Source: an uncultured Oscillospiraceae bacterium (GTDB lineage Bacteria; Bacillota; Clostridia; Oscillospirales; Oscillospiraceae). Taken from it: 35,256 nucleotides of DNA. The DNA lies in contig CAKTOB010000024.1 of assembly GCA_934589525.1 (NCBI GenBank), positions 1 to 35,256 on the forward strand, read 5' to 3'. The notes under the pieces are model-generated. The model ran no database searches and was not told the origin of the DNA. It saw nothing but the letters and a program-made list of their open reading frames with translations. Made by a program: the position numbers and the translations under genes. This document shows, piece by piece, positions 21,001 through 27,940 of this stretch (its first letter is position 1; the number at the start of each line of letters is the position of its first letter).

Positions 21001-22959
21001 GTCAAATTCGCTTGTGAAGCCCACGCTGAAGGAGATGTTGTCGGAATCCCAGTCGGAGAGCTCGTAGCTCTCGGTAAGCACATACTCCGTTTCGTTGTTG
21101 CCCGCATCCATAATGTCCTCAAAGTATGGAGCCGCCTGCAATACCGCCTTGACGTCCGGGTCGGTGTAGGCATAGGTCACGCCCCGGTATTTGGCCAGTA
21201 CGCCGTCGTTGTTTTTATCCACGGGGATCACCAGGAAGCTCACGGCGTTCTGGGCGTTGGTGTTTACATAGCTGTCCGTGGGAACCAGGCTCTCATAGCC
21301 TCCGGCGGTGCCGTACTCCCGGATTTGGCCGTCCACCACATGGTCTGAGTATTTGGTGCCCCGCATATAGCCCGTAAGCAGATGGGACTGATTGTTGTTG
21401 GCGTGCTTCAGGGCAATGGTAAAGACCACCTGCTCCCGCCCGGCCTTGTTGCCATCGAAATTGCCCACGGCAATGGACTGAATATCGCAGTTGGAGATCT
21501 GGGTGGTGCTGCCCGCGCCGTCGTCGGAGCTGCCGAAGTATTTCCCGGTGTACATCTCCACCGGGGTATTGTTGCTGACATCATAGAGGGTGCCGCTTAA
21601 AAAGACCAGCTCCTTTGCCCCCCGGCCCCTGCCGTTGATGGCCACCGCCTCTACGGCCAGCCGCTGCCAGACATCATCCGCGTTATGGTAGCCGCCGTCG
21701 GTCCAGCCGTTGGACCGGATGGTACCGTTTGTAGACTTGGCAAAGCTGCCGCCGACGTTGGTCATCTTTCCCACATACAGATATTCGGCATCCATGTCGA
21801 TGGTCTCGTTGACCATGCTGGAGTCTTTCTTCCATGTTCCGAATTTCCCCAGCATACCGGCCAGAAACAGGTCCACGTCGCCGTCGCCGTCCAGATCTCC
21901 GCAGGTAAGGCTGGCACCTACGGGGAACTCGTAACGATAGCGTCCTCCGCTCTTGCCCATGTAGGTGTAGAAGGTTTCCTTCTGCGCCGCGGACTTGGTG
22001 ACAATGGCGCTGCCGTCCTTGGAACCATAGACGATTTGGAGCTCCGGCCGATAGTAGTCGATTTTGGCCTCGTCATTGGGCAGCCGGTGGCAGTAGGACA
22101 GCACCGCCAGGTCGTCCACGCAGTCGCCGTTAAAGTCGCCTACAGCCATGGAAACACCCAGCTTGCGCCGCTGATTACCTTCCGAGTCCTCTACGTCAAA
22201 CCAAGGATGCCCGTTATAGTAGCTCATCAGCAGGCTGTTGCTCTTGCCCCGCTGGGTAAGCCCCCCGCCGTCATAGTCCCACTGTTGGATCTGGCAGCCT
22301 CCGGCCTGGTAGGACTCCGGGGTATAGACCAGGATGCTCTCCTTGCCGTCGCCGTCAAAGTCACCGGCCGCAATATTGAGAAAGCTGCGGTTGGCGTAGG
22401 TGGGCACCTCAAAGCTCTTTCCCTCATACATGTAGTTAAAATCACCGATGTCCACCGACTCGCTGCGATCGGAGCCCGCCTCCTGCCTGGTATCGATGAC
22501 CCACAGGTAGCCCCGCTTGTTGGAGATGCCCACAAAGGCCACATGGTCCTTCCGTCCGCTGCCGGTGGGGTCAAAGGCCACCGCCTCCATCAGGGCGTAG
22601 GTGGGGACGGAAAACGTGCCGGCGGCATCGCTCTTCTTTCTGGCAAAGGTGAGCAGAGAGGATTCCGTGCCCATGTCAAAATAGGAGGCCTGGCGGACCT
22701 GATTTCCCCAGACATTCAGATACATCAGCTCGTTCTGCTCCACCATGAGGAACGGCATCCCCACATCGTAGCCATAGGGGTTGGTGGTGCTGGAAAAGCC
22801 GCTGGGCTGCACCCGTTCCAGATCCATCAGATTCGTCCCGGAAAAATCCGCCTCTTGGGGCCCGTCCTCCCCCAGGGCCGCCACCGGGAAACAGGCCGCC
22901 GTCAGAAGGACCGACAGCAACACCCCCATTCCCCGCCGAAGCAAACAGTTCTTATCCAT
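18061..22959 (-). CDS. Giant secreted, membrane-anchored repeat and collagen-like protein
   Basis: A 1632-residue surface protein. A signal peptide (about 1-30) precedes an FG-GAP/VCBS-type beta-propeller to about 560, with calcium-binding loops DFDGDGKES, DFNGDCVDD and DLDGDGDVD. A region of unknown fold (about 600-920) follows, with alternating polar/hydrophobic stretches (SFSAQAYNSVVVNRTPVFVY). A fibronectin III domain is at about 935-1025. Eleven units of the type TPYIGENGNWWIG-DTDTGVKA lie at about 1030-1390. A Gly-X-Y collagen-like tract (KGDKGDKG, GIQGIQG, GDTGATGAT) covers about 1413-1555. A Pro/Ser/Thr stalk, one membrane helix and KIRRH end it; there is no LPXTG motif. AAGGAGAG precedes the ATG. 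Its likely role is adhesion or display, judged from architecture only. Confidence 0.8.
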   Translation of the reverse strand: MDKNCLLRRGMGVLLSVLLTAACFPVAALGEDGPQEADFSGTNLMDLERVQPSGFSSTTNPYGYDVGMPFLMVEQNELMYLNVWGNQVRQASYFDMGTESSLLTFARKKSDAAGTFSVPTYALMEAVAFDPTGSGRKDHVAFVGISNKRGYLWVIDTRQEAGSDRSESVDIGDFNYMYEGKSFEVPTYANRSFLNIAAGDFDGDGKESILVYTPESYQAGGCQIQQWDYDGGGLTQRGKSNSLLMSYYNGHPWFDVEDSEGNQRRKLGVSMAVGDFNGDCVDDLAVLSYCHRLPNDEAKIDYYRPELQIVYGSKDGSAIVTKSAAQKETFYTYMGKSGGRYRYEFPVGASLTCGDLDGDGDVDLFLAGMLGKFGTWKKDSSMVNETIDMDAEYLYVGKMTNVGGSFAKSTNGTIRSNGWTDGGYHNADDVWQRLAVEAVAINGRGRGAKELVFLSGTLYDVSNNTPVEMYTGKYFGSSDDGAGSTTQISNCDIQSIAVGNFDGNKAGREQVVFTIALKHANNNQSHLLTGYMRGTKYSDHVVDGQIREYGTAGGYESLVPTDSYVNTNAQNAVSFLVIPVDKNNDGVLAKYRGVTYAYTDPDVKAVLQAAPYFEDIMDAGNNETEYVLTESYELSDWDSDNISFSVGFTSEFDFLGGETSIETGYAMDWSKTFERSLYEEWSQSFSAQAYNSVVVNRTPVFVYEYDIQNADGTWNDKTVMQTAIPQGPVYEQMSVSTYNRFASEYNKYIADRAGSATCYELHQIDPAGNWLEANEGNPYRYNHDGWGYTELNAGAISKSEFALGYNGSLDKVAWTKENTTTKSVEMSHGFFFNSSIKWGMKNNGPKFGVTTSLQYTDGKGNSTSKGTAVGASCTVTGIDKQGLVAQGIPASVVDSYGFHWTLGQWQQHLSGAEGNQTPFIGYCITNLSSPPNPITDLDGAIDPGNGSVTLTWSMPETEGGCPEITGFYVYRVADGSYTKISEKLPPETREYTVTELDLNSEYTFVLTTVAAKDGKDFESVWSNEVNYRADSTPYIGSNGNWWVGDTDTGVKAAGQDGKDGKDGNTPYIGENGNWWIGLTDTKVRAAGTDGKDGEKGENGDTPFIGDNGNWWIGDVDTQIRAVSNIPEIGENGNWFVDGEDTGYRAVATEAVSPTVGEDGNWWLGELNTGIPADAQDGGQDEEGETPYIGENGNWWIGSDDTGYKAPGDENQDSADSPTPVVGGDGNWWIGETNTGIPAVGQDGEEGEHAETPVVGDNGNWWIGETDTGVAAESVAQESFTPEIGENGNWWIDGKDTGHKAPKEGDQQGDGGEDAQAPFIGEDGNWWIGGVNTMVRAAGQEGLTPHIGDNGNWWFGDHDSGHRVISCGKDGKDGQDGQDGKDGADGITPRLKIGGDGIWYVSYDNGSSWESLNVQAVGQKGDKGDKGDKGDKGNRGEQGIQGIQGAQGIQGVKGDKGDKGDQGIQGVQGIQGEKGDTGATGATGAKGDKGDTGATGATGAKGDKGDTGATGATGAKGDKGDTGAAGAAGAKGDQGEKGATGADGKDGTAPSGINGAKIDTNGNLILTLSDGTTINAGLVRDTSAPEPTEPPAASDAPTPSADPLTVAAACTAVVSLLGLIITLGVLLLKIRRH
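18352..18545 (-). repeat. 45-bp tandem repeats in the collagen-like tract
   Basis: Units 18397-18441, 18442-18486 and 18487-18531 are almost identical, with partial units either side. Each encodes 15 residues (five Gly-X-Y triplets, GDKGDTGATGAT with GAK). Such arrays change copy number easily by slippage or recombination. Confidence 0.85.
18750..19875 (-). repeat. Coding array of eleven Asn-Trp-Trp repeats
   Basis: Eleven diverged units of roughly 24-36 codons each carry the core G-(E/D)-N-G-N-W-W-(I/V)-G, then x-x-(D/N)-T-(G/K/Q), then a variable Asp/Gly/Glu-rich linker. One has NWF instead of NWW. A twelfth degenerate unit (GGDGIWYVSYDNGSSW) joins the array to the collagen tract. Confidence 0.85.
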
Positions 22960-22992
22960 TGCGCATCTCTCCTTTTCTTTTCCGTTGCTTCT

Positions 22993-22998
22993 ATTTTA
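22993..22998 (-). promoter_or_regulatory. Probable -10 box of the giant surface-protein gene
   Basis: TAAAAT on the minus strand, 34 bp before the start codon. The -35 position (about 23016-23021) has no match to consensus (GGGAAA) and abuts the 21-bp-period repeat, as in activator-dependent promoters. Confidence 0.45.
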
Positions 22999-23018
22999 CC
23001 ATAGCAGCCAGGTTTTTT

Positions 23019-23053
23019 CCCTGTCGTTTAGGTTGAAAACCCTGTCGTTTAGG
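23019..23053. promoter_or_regulatory. Predicted LytTR operator (two direct repeats)
   Basis: CCCTGTCGTTTAGG occurs perfectly at 23019-23032 and 23040-23053. The start-to-start distance is 21 bp, two helical turns. The 9-bp core GTCGTTTAG with 12-bp spacing fits the LytTR/AgrA site format (x-x-x-GTT-x-A-G). It lies between the divergent surface-protein and kinase genes, next to the poor -35 of the former and about 20 bp upstream of the -35 of the latter. Confidence 0.7.
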
Positions 23054-23072
23054 AGATGGGCCCCTTTGCCGC

Positions 23073-23101
23073 TTGTGAAATCCCGGACGCCCTGTTACAA
23101 T
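23073..23101 (+). promoter_or_regulatory. Promoter of the sensor kinase gene
   Basis: TTGTGA (23073-23078), 17-bp spacer, TACAAT (23096-23101). The ribosome site AAAGGGGA follows and the ATG is at 23127. Confidence 0.6.
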
Positions 23102-23126
23102 AGGCATACAGAAAGGGGACGGTGGA

Positions 23127-24983
23127 ATGAAGGATCGGAGGCTTCGATGTTTGGCTTTTGCCCTGCTGCTGGCCGGTGTGGCGGCGGCGGGCGTGCTTTT
23201 GCTGCGGCTGTCCCGGCCGGACAGCACCCAGCGGGAACGGTACCTGGGGTGCAGGGAATCAGACCCCGGCGGCTGGAGTTTTTTTACACAGACCGGCCCA
23301 GCAGAGCCTGTCTTCGGCCTGGGCGGGTATCTGGAGGGCATTCCCGGCCTGGGAACAGGCCCCGTAGCGGCGGAGCGGGTCATGGAGGCGGACGAACACC
23401 GGCGGTTCCTGCAATTCAGCTGCTATGATATGGGGCTTCAGGTCTTTCTGGACGACACCCTTCTCTATACGGATTTCCCACAACTGGAAAACCGGGCGGA
23501 TGCCTTTTTGTCTGACGCAGACCCGGAGGGCATCGCCTATGACGGGCTGCGCCTTCCCCTGCCGGAGGGAGCAGCCGGAAAAAAGCTTCGGATCGTGACC
23601 TACAGCCGCTCCTTTGACGGCCTCCGTCAGGCGGTGTTACCCACCCTGGTCAGCCGGTTTTCCGATGCCGCGGTGCAGACCACGGCCATGGTCCAAACGG
23701 TGGCCGTCATGACGGCCCGGCTTCTTCTGGGGCTCTTTCTGCTGCTGATTTTAGGTCTCGGTGCCCGGGAGGAAAACCTTTGGTGGAAGCTATTGCCCCT
23801 GAGCGGGTATTTCCTGCTGGCAGCGGTGTCCGGCATTTGCTGCACCAACCTGGAGACCTTCACAGGCCTCCGCTCTGACAGTGGGGTACTGAACTGGATA
23901 TACAGAAGCTACATTGACCTACTGTATATTTACCTTGCCATGGAGCTGGATGGCTGGAAGCGGTGGAGCCTTCTGGGTGCCGCGCTGGCTCACGGATCAC
24001 TGTGCGGTCTCGGAAGCTTTGGCTTGCTGCGGCTGTCAGAAACCCTTGGGGACCGGCTGGGCTTTGTTGTATTACTGGGGGCCCTGATTCTGATGTGCTT
24101 TTCCCGGGAGAAAATTTCCCGCCGGATCAGCCTTCTTCTCTTTGCGCTGATGGGGGCACTGGCTGTACTCTGGGGCATCACCCGGCTCACCGGCCCCGGG
24201 GCCCTCTATCCCCTGACCAATCCTGTGACCGCCCTGGTAAGCGGCCACCCCAAGGGGTTTTACACCCTGCTGTGCGGCATCCTGGGCGTCATTTGCACCG
24301 TGCGGGTGATCGTAGGTTTTGCCCGGGGAATGCTGCTGCGCCAGCGCCAGATGCAGGCCATGAAAAGCAGCGCCCAGGCGGTTCAGGAGAAATTTGAACA
24401 GGCCCAGGCCACCCTGCGGCAGACGGCGGCCTTTCGCCATGAGTGGAAAAACCATGTGGCGGCCCTGGAGCTTCTGGCCCGGAAACAGGACACAGCGGAA
24501 ATTCAGGACTATCTGAACCGGTTGGACGGCGCCCTGGAGCAGCTCTCCCCCCAGGTGTTCACCGCCAACACCACCGTCAATACCATCCTCCAGCGCTTTG
24601 CGGCCCAGGCCAAGGAGGCGGGTGTCACCTTCCGGGTCAACGCCATCCTGCCGGAACGGCTGTCCATTCGGGACGAGGACCTGTGCGCCTTCCTCTTCAA
24701 CCTGCTGGACAACGCCCTGGAGGCCGCCTCCCAAACGGAGCCGGGGGAAATCTTCTGCTCGCTGCAGATCCGGCAGCAGCACCTTGCCATTCGCTGTGAA
24801 AACACCTACCGGGGGCCCCTGCGCACCGACACCGGCGGGAACTTGCTGACCACCAAGGACAGCCCCAACGACCACGGCTTCGGGCTGATCAAAATGCGGG
24901 CCGTGGCGGAAAAATACGGCAGCGTCCTGGACATCACCCACGCCGACGGCCGCTTCACGGTCCTGACCGCACTCAAAATATAA
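23127..24983 (+). CDS. 7TM-type sensor histidine kinase with GHKL ATPase domain
   Basis: A 618-residue membrane sensor kinase. After one N-terminal helix (about 8-26) there is an extracytoplasmic beta-rich domain (about 35-190, with LQFSCYDMGLQVFLDDTLLY) resembling the sugar-binding-like DISMED sensor fold. About seven membrane helices (about 195-400) and a coiled linker follow. The kinase core has His438 in FRHEWKNHVAALELL, the N box LFNLLDNALEAA (Asn525) and the G box HGFGLIKM. GHKL kinases of this AgrC/LytS-like kind partner LytTR regulators; one is encoded convergently just downstream. The ligand is unknown. The gene is divergent from the giant surface protein, with the operator repeats between them. 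Confidence 0.85.
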   Translation: MKDRRLRCLAFALLLAGVAAAGVLLLRLSRPDSTQRERYLGCRESDPGGWSFFTQTGPAEPVFGLGGYLEGIPGLGTGPVAAERVMEADEHRRFLQFSCYDMGLQVFLDDTLLYTDFPQLENRADAFLSDADPEGIAYDGLRLPLPEGAAGKKLRIVTYSRSFDGLRQAVLPTLVSRFSDAAVQTTAMVQTVAVMTARLLLGLFLLLILGLGAREENLWWKLLPLSGYFLLAAVSGICCTNLETFTGLRSDSGVLNWIYRSYIDLLYIYLAMELDGWKRWSLLGAALAHGSLCGLGSFGLLRLSETLGDRLGFVVLLGALILMCFSREKISRRISLLLFALMGALAVLWGITRLTGPGALYPLTNPVTALVSGHPKGFYTLLCGILGVICTVRVIVGFARGMLLRQRQMQAMKSSAQAVQEKFEQAQATLRQTAAFRHEWKNHVAALELLARKQDTAEIQDYLNRLDGALEQLSPQVFTANTTVNTILQRFAAQAKEAGVTFRVNAILPERLSIRDEDLCAFLFNLLDNALEAASQTEPGEIFCSLQIRQQHLAIRCENTYRGPLRTDTGGNLLTTKDSPNDHGFGLIKMRAVAEKYGSVLDITHADGRFTVLTALKI

Positions 24984-24988
24984 AAAGA

Positions 24989-25037
24989 GGGCTGCCGCAA
25001 AGACCTTCCTGTAGGAAAGGCACATTTGCGACAGCCC
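24989..25037. terminator. Shared hairpin between convergent kinase and regulator genes
   Basis: GGGCTGCCGCAAA (24989-25001) pairs with TTTGCGACAGCCC (25025-25037) with one mismatch, over a 23-base loop. It fills the 62-bp gap between the two stop codons. There is only a weak T run on the minus side (A tract 24982-24986). Confidence 0.6.
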
Positions 25038-25045
25038 CTATGCTA

Positions 25046-25753
25046 TTAGTCCTGATTCAAATACCGCACAAACCGGTTTTGAAACTGCTCCATATACCGT
25101 CGTCCGATGGTCAGGTCCGTGCCGTCCGTCAGATACAGCGTCCGGCCGCTGACCTGGCGGATGGAAGACAGATCCACCAAAAAGCTATTGTGGCAGCGGC
25201 AGAACCGGTCCCTCGGCAGGGTTTGTTCGGCCTGGCTCAAAGAAATCGGCAAAAACTGTTCTCCCCGGACCGTGTGGAGCACGCAGCCGTGATTCCGGCT
25301 TTCGGCGTAGAGAATGTCCCCCATGGGCAGCACCAGCGTCCGGCCCCCCGCGCAGAAGGTGACGGTGCGTGGGCGGTGATGGAGCCGCAGGTCCGTATCT
25401 ATAGCCCTGCGCAGCGCCTCCGGCTCCACGGGCTTCAGCAGATACTGGATGGGACGGACGCTGTATCCGTCCCTTAAAAACTCTGTGGAGCCGGTGATAA
25501 ACAGGATGCTGGTCTCGTCCTCCCGGGCCCGAAGCTCCCGGGCCAGCTCCATGCCGTTTTTGCCGCCCATGAGAATATCCAGGCAGAGCAGGGAGAAGGT
25601 CTCCCCCGATGCCAATGCGGCCTCCAACTCCTCGGCGGAAGAAAAGGCCGTGACCCTGTGGGCCACCTGCATTTCCCCAAGGACGGCCTCGCACTGGCCG
25701 CACAGCTCCCGCCGCAAAACCGCCTCGTCTTCACAAACCGCTACATGATACAC
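25046..25753 (-). CDS. LytTR-family response regulator
   Basis: A 235-residue response regulator. The receiver domain (1-120) has the acidic pair in VAVCEDE, phosphoacceptor Asp59 in LLCLDILMGG, the Thr/Ser in LFITGST, and Lys107 in YLLKPVE. The LytTR DNA-binding domain (about 130-232) shows DILYAESRNHGCVLHTV, then RFCRCHNSFLVDLSSI and LTIGRRYMEQF. LytTR proteins bind pairs of 9-bp direct repeats with 12-13-bp spacing; such a pair lies at 23019-23053. It is convergent with the kinase rather than in one operon with it, which is unusual for this class. Confidence 0.92.
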   Translation of the reverse strand: MYHVAVCEDEAVLRRELCGQCEAVLGEMQVAHRVTAFSSAEELEAALASGETFSLLCLDILMGGKNGMELARELRAREDETSILFITGSTEFLRDGYSVRPIQYLLKPVEPEALRRAIDTDLRLHHRPRTVTFCAGGRTLVLPMGDILYAESRNHGCVLHTVRGEQFLPISLSQAEQTLPRDRFCRCHNSFLVDLSSIRQVSGRTLYLTDGTDLTIGRRYMEQFQNRFVRYLNQD

Positions 25754-25835
25754 TTCTTTCCGCCTCTTTTCCTTGATGCCCCCATTATAGCCAATAACGG
25801 CGGCTTTTTCAACGCAGTTTTCGCCCTCTCCCCGT

Positions 25836-26435
25836 TCAGCGGCAGGGGCTTTCCTTTGTAGGTTCCTCCAGGCCGTGGATGCGGTTATAGGCCTGGACGG
25901 CGATTTCCGGGAGGAGGTCGTAGAGGATCATCAGGTCGCCGTTTTTGCGGGAAAGGGTCTGCTCTTGGATGGGGATATAGGTGATGTCGTTGATGTCATA
26001 TTTTTTAGGGGCCTTGTCCAGAAAAACGTCCCAGGCGGCCTGGGACAGGGCCTCTTCCGGGGAGAAGGCGGCGTACATCCGCTTTTTCTTTGTGACCCGC
26101 TGCCAGTTACCAAAGCTTCCCAGCAGGCCGCAGGCCACCATGGCAAGGCCCATCATCCGCAGGGCACCCTCTCCGTTCCAGGTAAGGGCGGCCAGGAGGG
26201 CACCCAGCGCCAGAATTGCGGCAAAGGGGGCCAGACCCCGCAGGAGGGCGGGGCGAATGTTCATAATGGCATCCAGCCGTTCCCGGGCGCAGGCTTTACA
26301 GACGGTGTAGTCTTCAAAGTCCCCCAGGGCCTGGATGCGCTTGTCTCCGTTCAGGTCCCGAACGTGGAGGGTCAGCACCTGGAGCACATGAAAGGGATAA
26401 TCGGAAGTTTCCTTCCCACAGCAAATACACTTCAT
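25836..26435 (-). CDS. Zinc-ribbon membrane protein of unknown function
   Basis: A 199-residue protein I do not recognise. It starts with a Cys pair (Cys3, Cys6 in MKCICCGKE) matched by a second pair in YTVCKACARE near residue 50, a probable zinc ribbon. Two membrane helices follow (about 67-84 and 90-106). A charged cytoplasmic C-terminal part of about 85 residues (KKYDINDITYIPIQEQTL) ends it. The ribosome site AGGAG lies 7 nt before the ATG, directly after the terminator of the transporter gene. It could be read as the last gene of the hydroxyacid group by read-through, or on its own. Confidence 0.65.
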   Translation of the reverse strand: MKCICCGKETSDYPFHVLQVLTLHVRDLNGDKRIQALGDFEDYTVCKACARERLDAIMNIRPALLRGLAPFAAILALGALLAALTWNGEGALRMMGLAMVACGLLGSFGNWQRVTKKKRMYAAFSPEEALSQAAWDVFLDKAPKKYDINDITYIPIQEQTLSRKNGDLMILYDLLPEIAVQAYNRIHGLEEPTKESPCR

Positions 26436-26448
26436 AGGGTTTCTCCTG

Positions 26449-26476
26449 AAAAAAGGGCGCTGCCGAAGCAGCGCCC
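26449..26476 (-). terminator. Terminator of the hydroxycarboxylate transporter gene
   Basis: A perfect 9-bp stem, GGGCGCTGC with GCAGCGCCC, closes on a tetraloop (TTCG on the minus strand). On the minus strand it is followed by a six-base T run, 15 bp after the transporter stop. Confidence 0.93.
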
Positions 26477-26490
26477 AAATAAGTGGTGAT

Positions 26491-27891
26491 TTACAGCAGC
26501 TGCGCCATGGTGGACAGCATCACGCTGCCCAGCAGCAGGATGATGGCGCCGCCCAGACGGGAGGAGATCTGTGCAAAGGGCATGAGCTCCATGCGGTTTG
26601 CGGCAGACAGAACAGCCACGTCGCCGGTGCCGCCCATGTTGGACATGCACAGGCCGGCGGTCAGGCCGGACTCCACGGGATAGAAGCCAACAAACTTTCC
26701 CACAATCGCGGCACCGAAGAAGGCGCCCAGGCAGGTGACCAGGCACATGACCAGATACTGCAGGGTGAAGCTCTCGATGACCTTGCCGATGCTCAGGTAG
26801 CACAGGCCGATACCGACGAGCAATGTGGCGGTCAGGTTCTTCATGATGAACTGGAACCACTGGTAGCAGGCGACCTCGATGCGCTCGGGGATGATCTGGG
26901 TGATCTTGCAGATGGCCACGGTGATGATCATCCAGGCGTAGGCGTGGATGGAGACCTTGGGGAAGAGCATGCTCCAGCCCTTGGAGACGATGTAGCCCCA
27001 GGCGAAGAAGGTGCAGGATACGAACAGGCCGATGCCCAGGTTGGACAGCTCGATCTTGTCGCGCTTGGCCTGCATTTCGGGGCTGATCTCCAGCTCGGCG
27101 GGGTCAATGCTGCCGGCCTGCATCAGCTGGCCCTGGCCGTTCCAGCGCTTGCTGGTGATGACCTTGACCACGATGCCCGCGATGACGATGGAGATGGCGT
27201 TGCCAATGGCAACGGCGGGGGTCATAACAGACAGGGCTTCCTCTGCGGTCATGGCACCGGCGGTGTCAAAGATCTTGGACAGAGGGGTAGCACCGGCACC
27301 CATGCCGCCGCCCATGATGGGAAGCGCAATCAGCAGCAGGGCCTTGGCCCAGCCGTAGCCGGTAACGGCGCCAACCAGGCTGCACAGGGCGAAGGACAGG
27401 ATCAGGCCGCCGAAGATGGCGGGGAAGTAACGGGCGGCAGCCTTTACCAGCAGCTTCCGGTTCATGCCCAGGATGGAGCCGGTGATCAGGGCGGCGATGT
27501 AGAAGTCCAGGAAGGCGCCGGTGGGCTTAAAGAAGGTGTTGATGCTGCCTACCACGTCCGCCTTGACGAAGTTGGCGTAAACCTTGGTGCCGTCTTCCAG
27601 GGTCTTCAGCAGGTGGGGCAGAAGGCCAAAGTAGTCAAGCAGCGCAGAGCCGAAGATGACGACGATGGCGCCGCCGCCCAGGTAGGAGCGGATAATGGGG
27701 GTGTGGTCACCGATCTCATTGAGGATGGTACCCAGGACGATCATAAAGGCAAAGCAGCCGGCCATGCCGGTGGGCAGAACGCCCAGGTAAGCAGCGGCCA
27801 GAACCACTGCGGCGAAAATGCCGAAGTAGTACCAGGGCAGATTATACAGCTGGTAAGGCTTCTTTTCCAGAGTTTTTGCGTCTTTGGACAT
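26491..27891 (-). CDS. 2-hydroxycarboxylate transporter family symporter (citrate/malate type)
   Basis: A 466-residue, roughly 11-helix carrier of the 2HCT family (CitS, CimH, MaeN, MleP), which moves citrate, malate or lactate with Na+ or H+. The two hallmark re-entrant GGxG loops are visible: IMGGGMGAGATPLS near residue 200 and MSNMGGTGDVAVL near 430. I start at ATG 27891 (MSKDAKTLEKK), 9 nt after AAGGAG; an upstream in-frame ATG at 27912 would place the ribosome site inside the gene. It is 49 bp downstream of malic enzyme, so the pair is probably cotranscribed, importing malate for that enzyme. The exact substrate and the coupling ion are not readable. Confidence 0.88.
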   Translation of the reverse strand: MSKDAKTLEKKPYQLYNLPWYYFGIFAAVVLAAAYLGVLPTGMAGCFAFMIVLGTILNEIGDHTPIIRSYLGGGAIVVIFGSALLDYFGLLPHLLKTLEDGTKVYANFVKADVVGSINTFFKPTGAFLDFYIAALITGSILGMNRKLLVKAAARYFPAIFGGLILSFALCSLVGAVTGYGWAKALLLIALPIMGGGMGAGATPLSKIFDTAGAMTAEEALSVMTPAVAIGNAISIVIAGIVVKVITSKRWNGQGQLMQAGSIDPAELEISPEMQAKRDKIELSNLGIGLFVSCTFFAWGYIVSKGWSMLFPKVSIHAYAWMIITVAICKITQIIPERIEVACYQWFQFIMKNLTATLLVGIGLCYLSIGKVIESFTLQYLVMCLVTCLGAFFGAAIVGKFVGFYPVESGLTAGLCMSNMGGTGDVAVLSAANRMELMPFAQISSRLGGAIILLLGSVMLSTMAQLL

Positions 27892-27940
27892 GATCAATTC
27901 TCCTTTTCTCAATTGTCCCTTCTAACGTTGCTGTCTGCGT

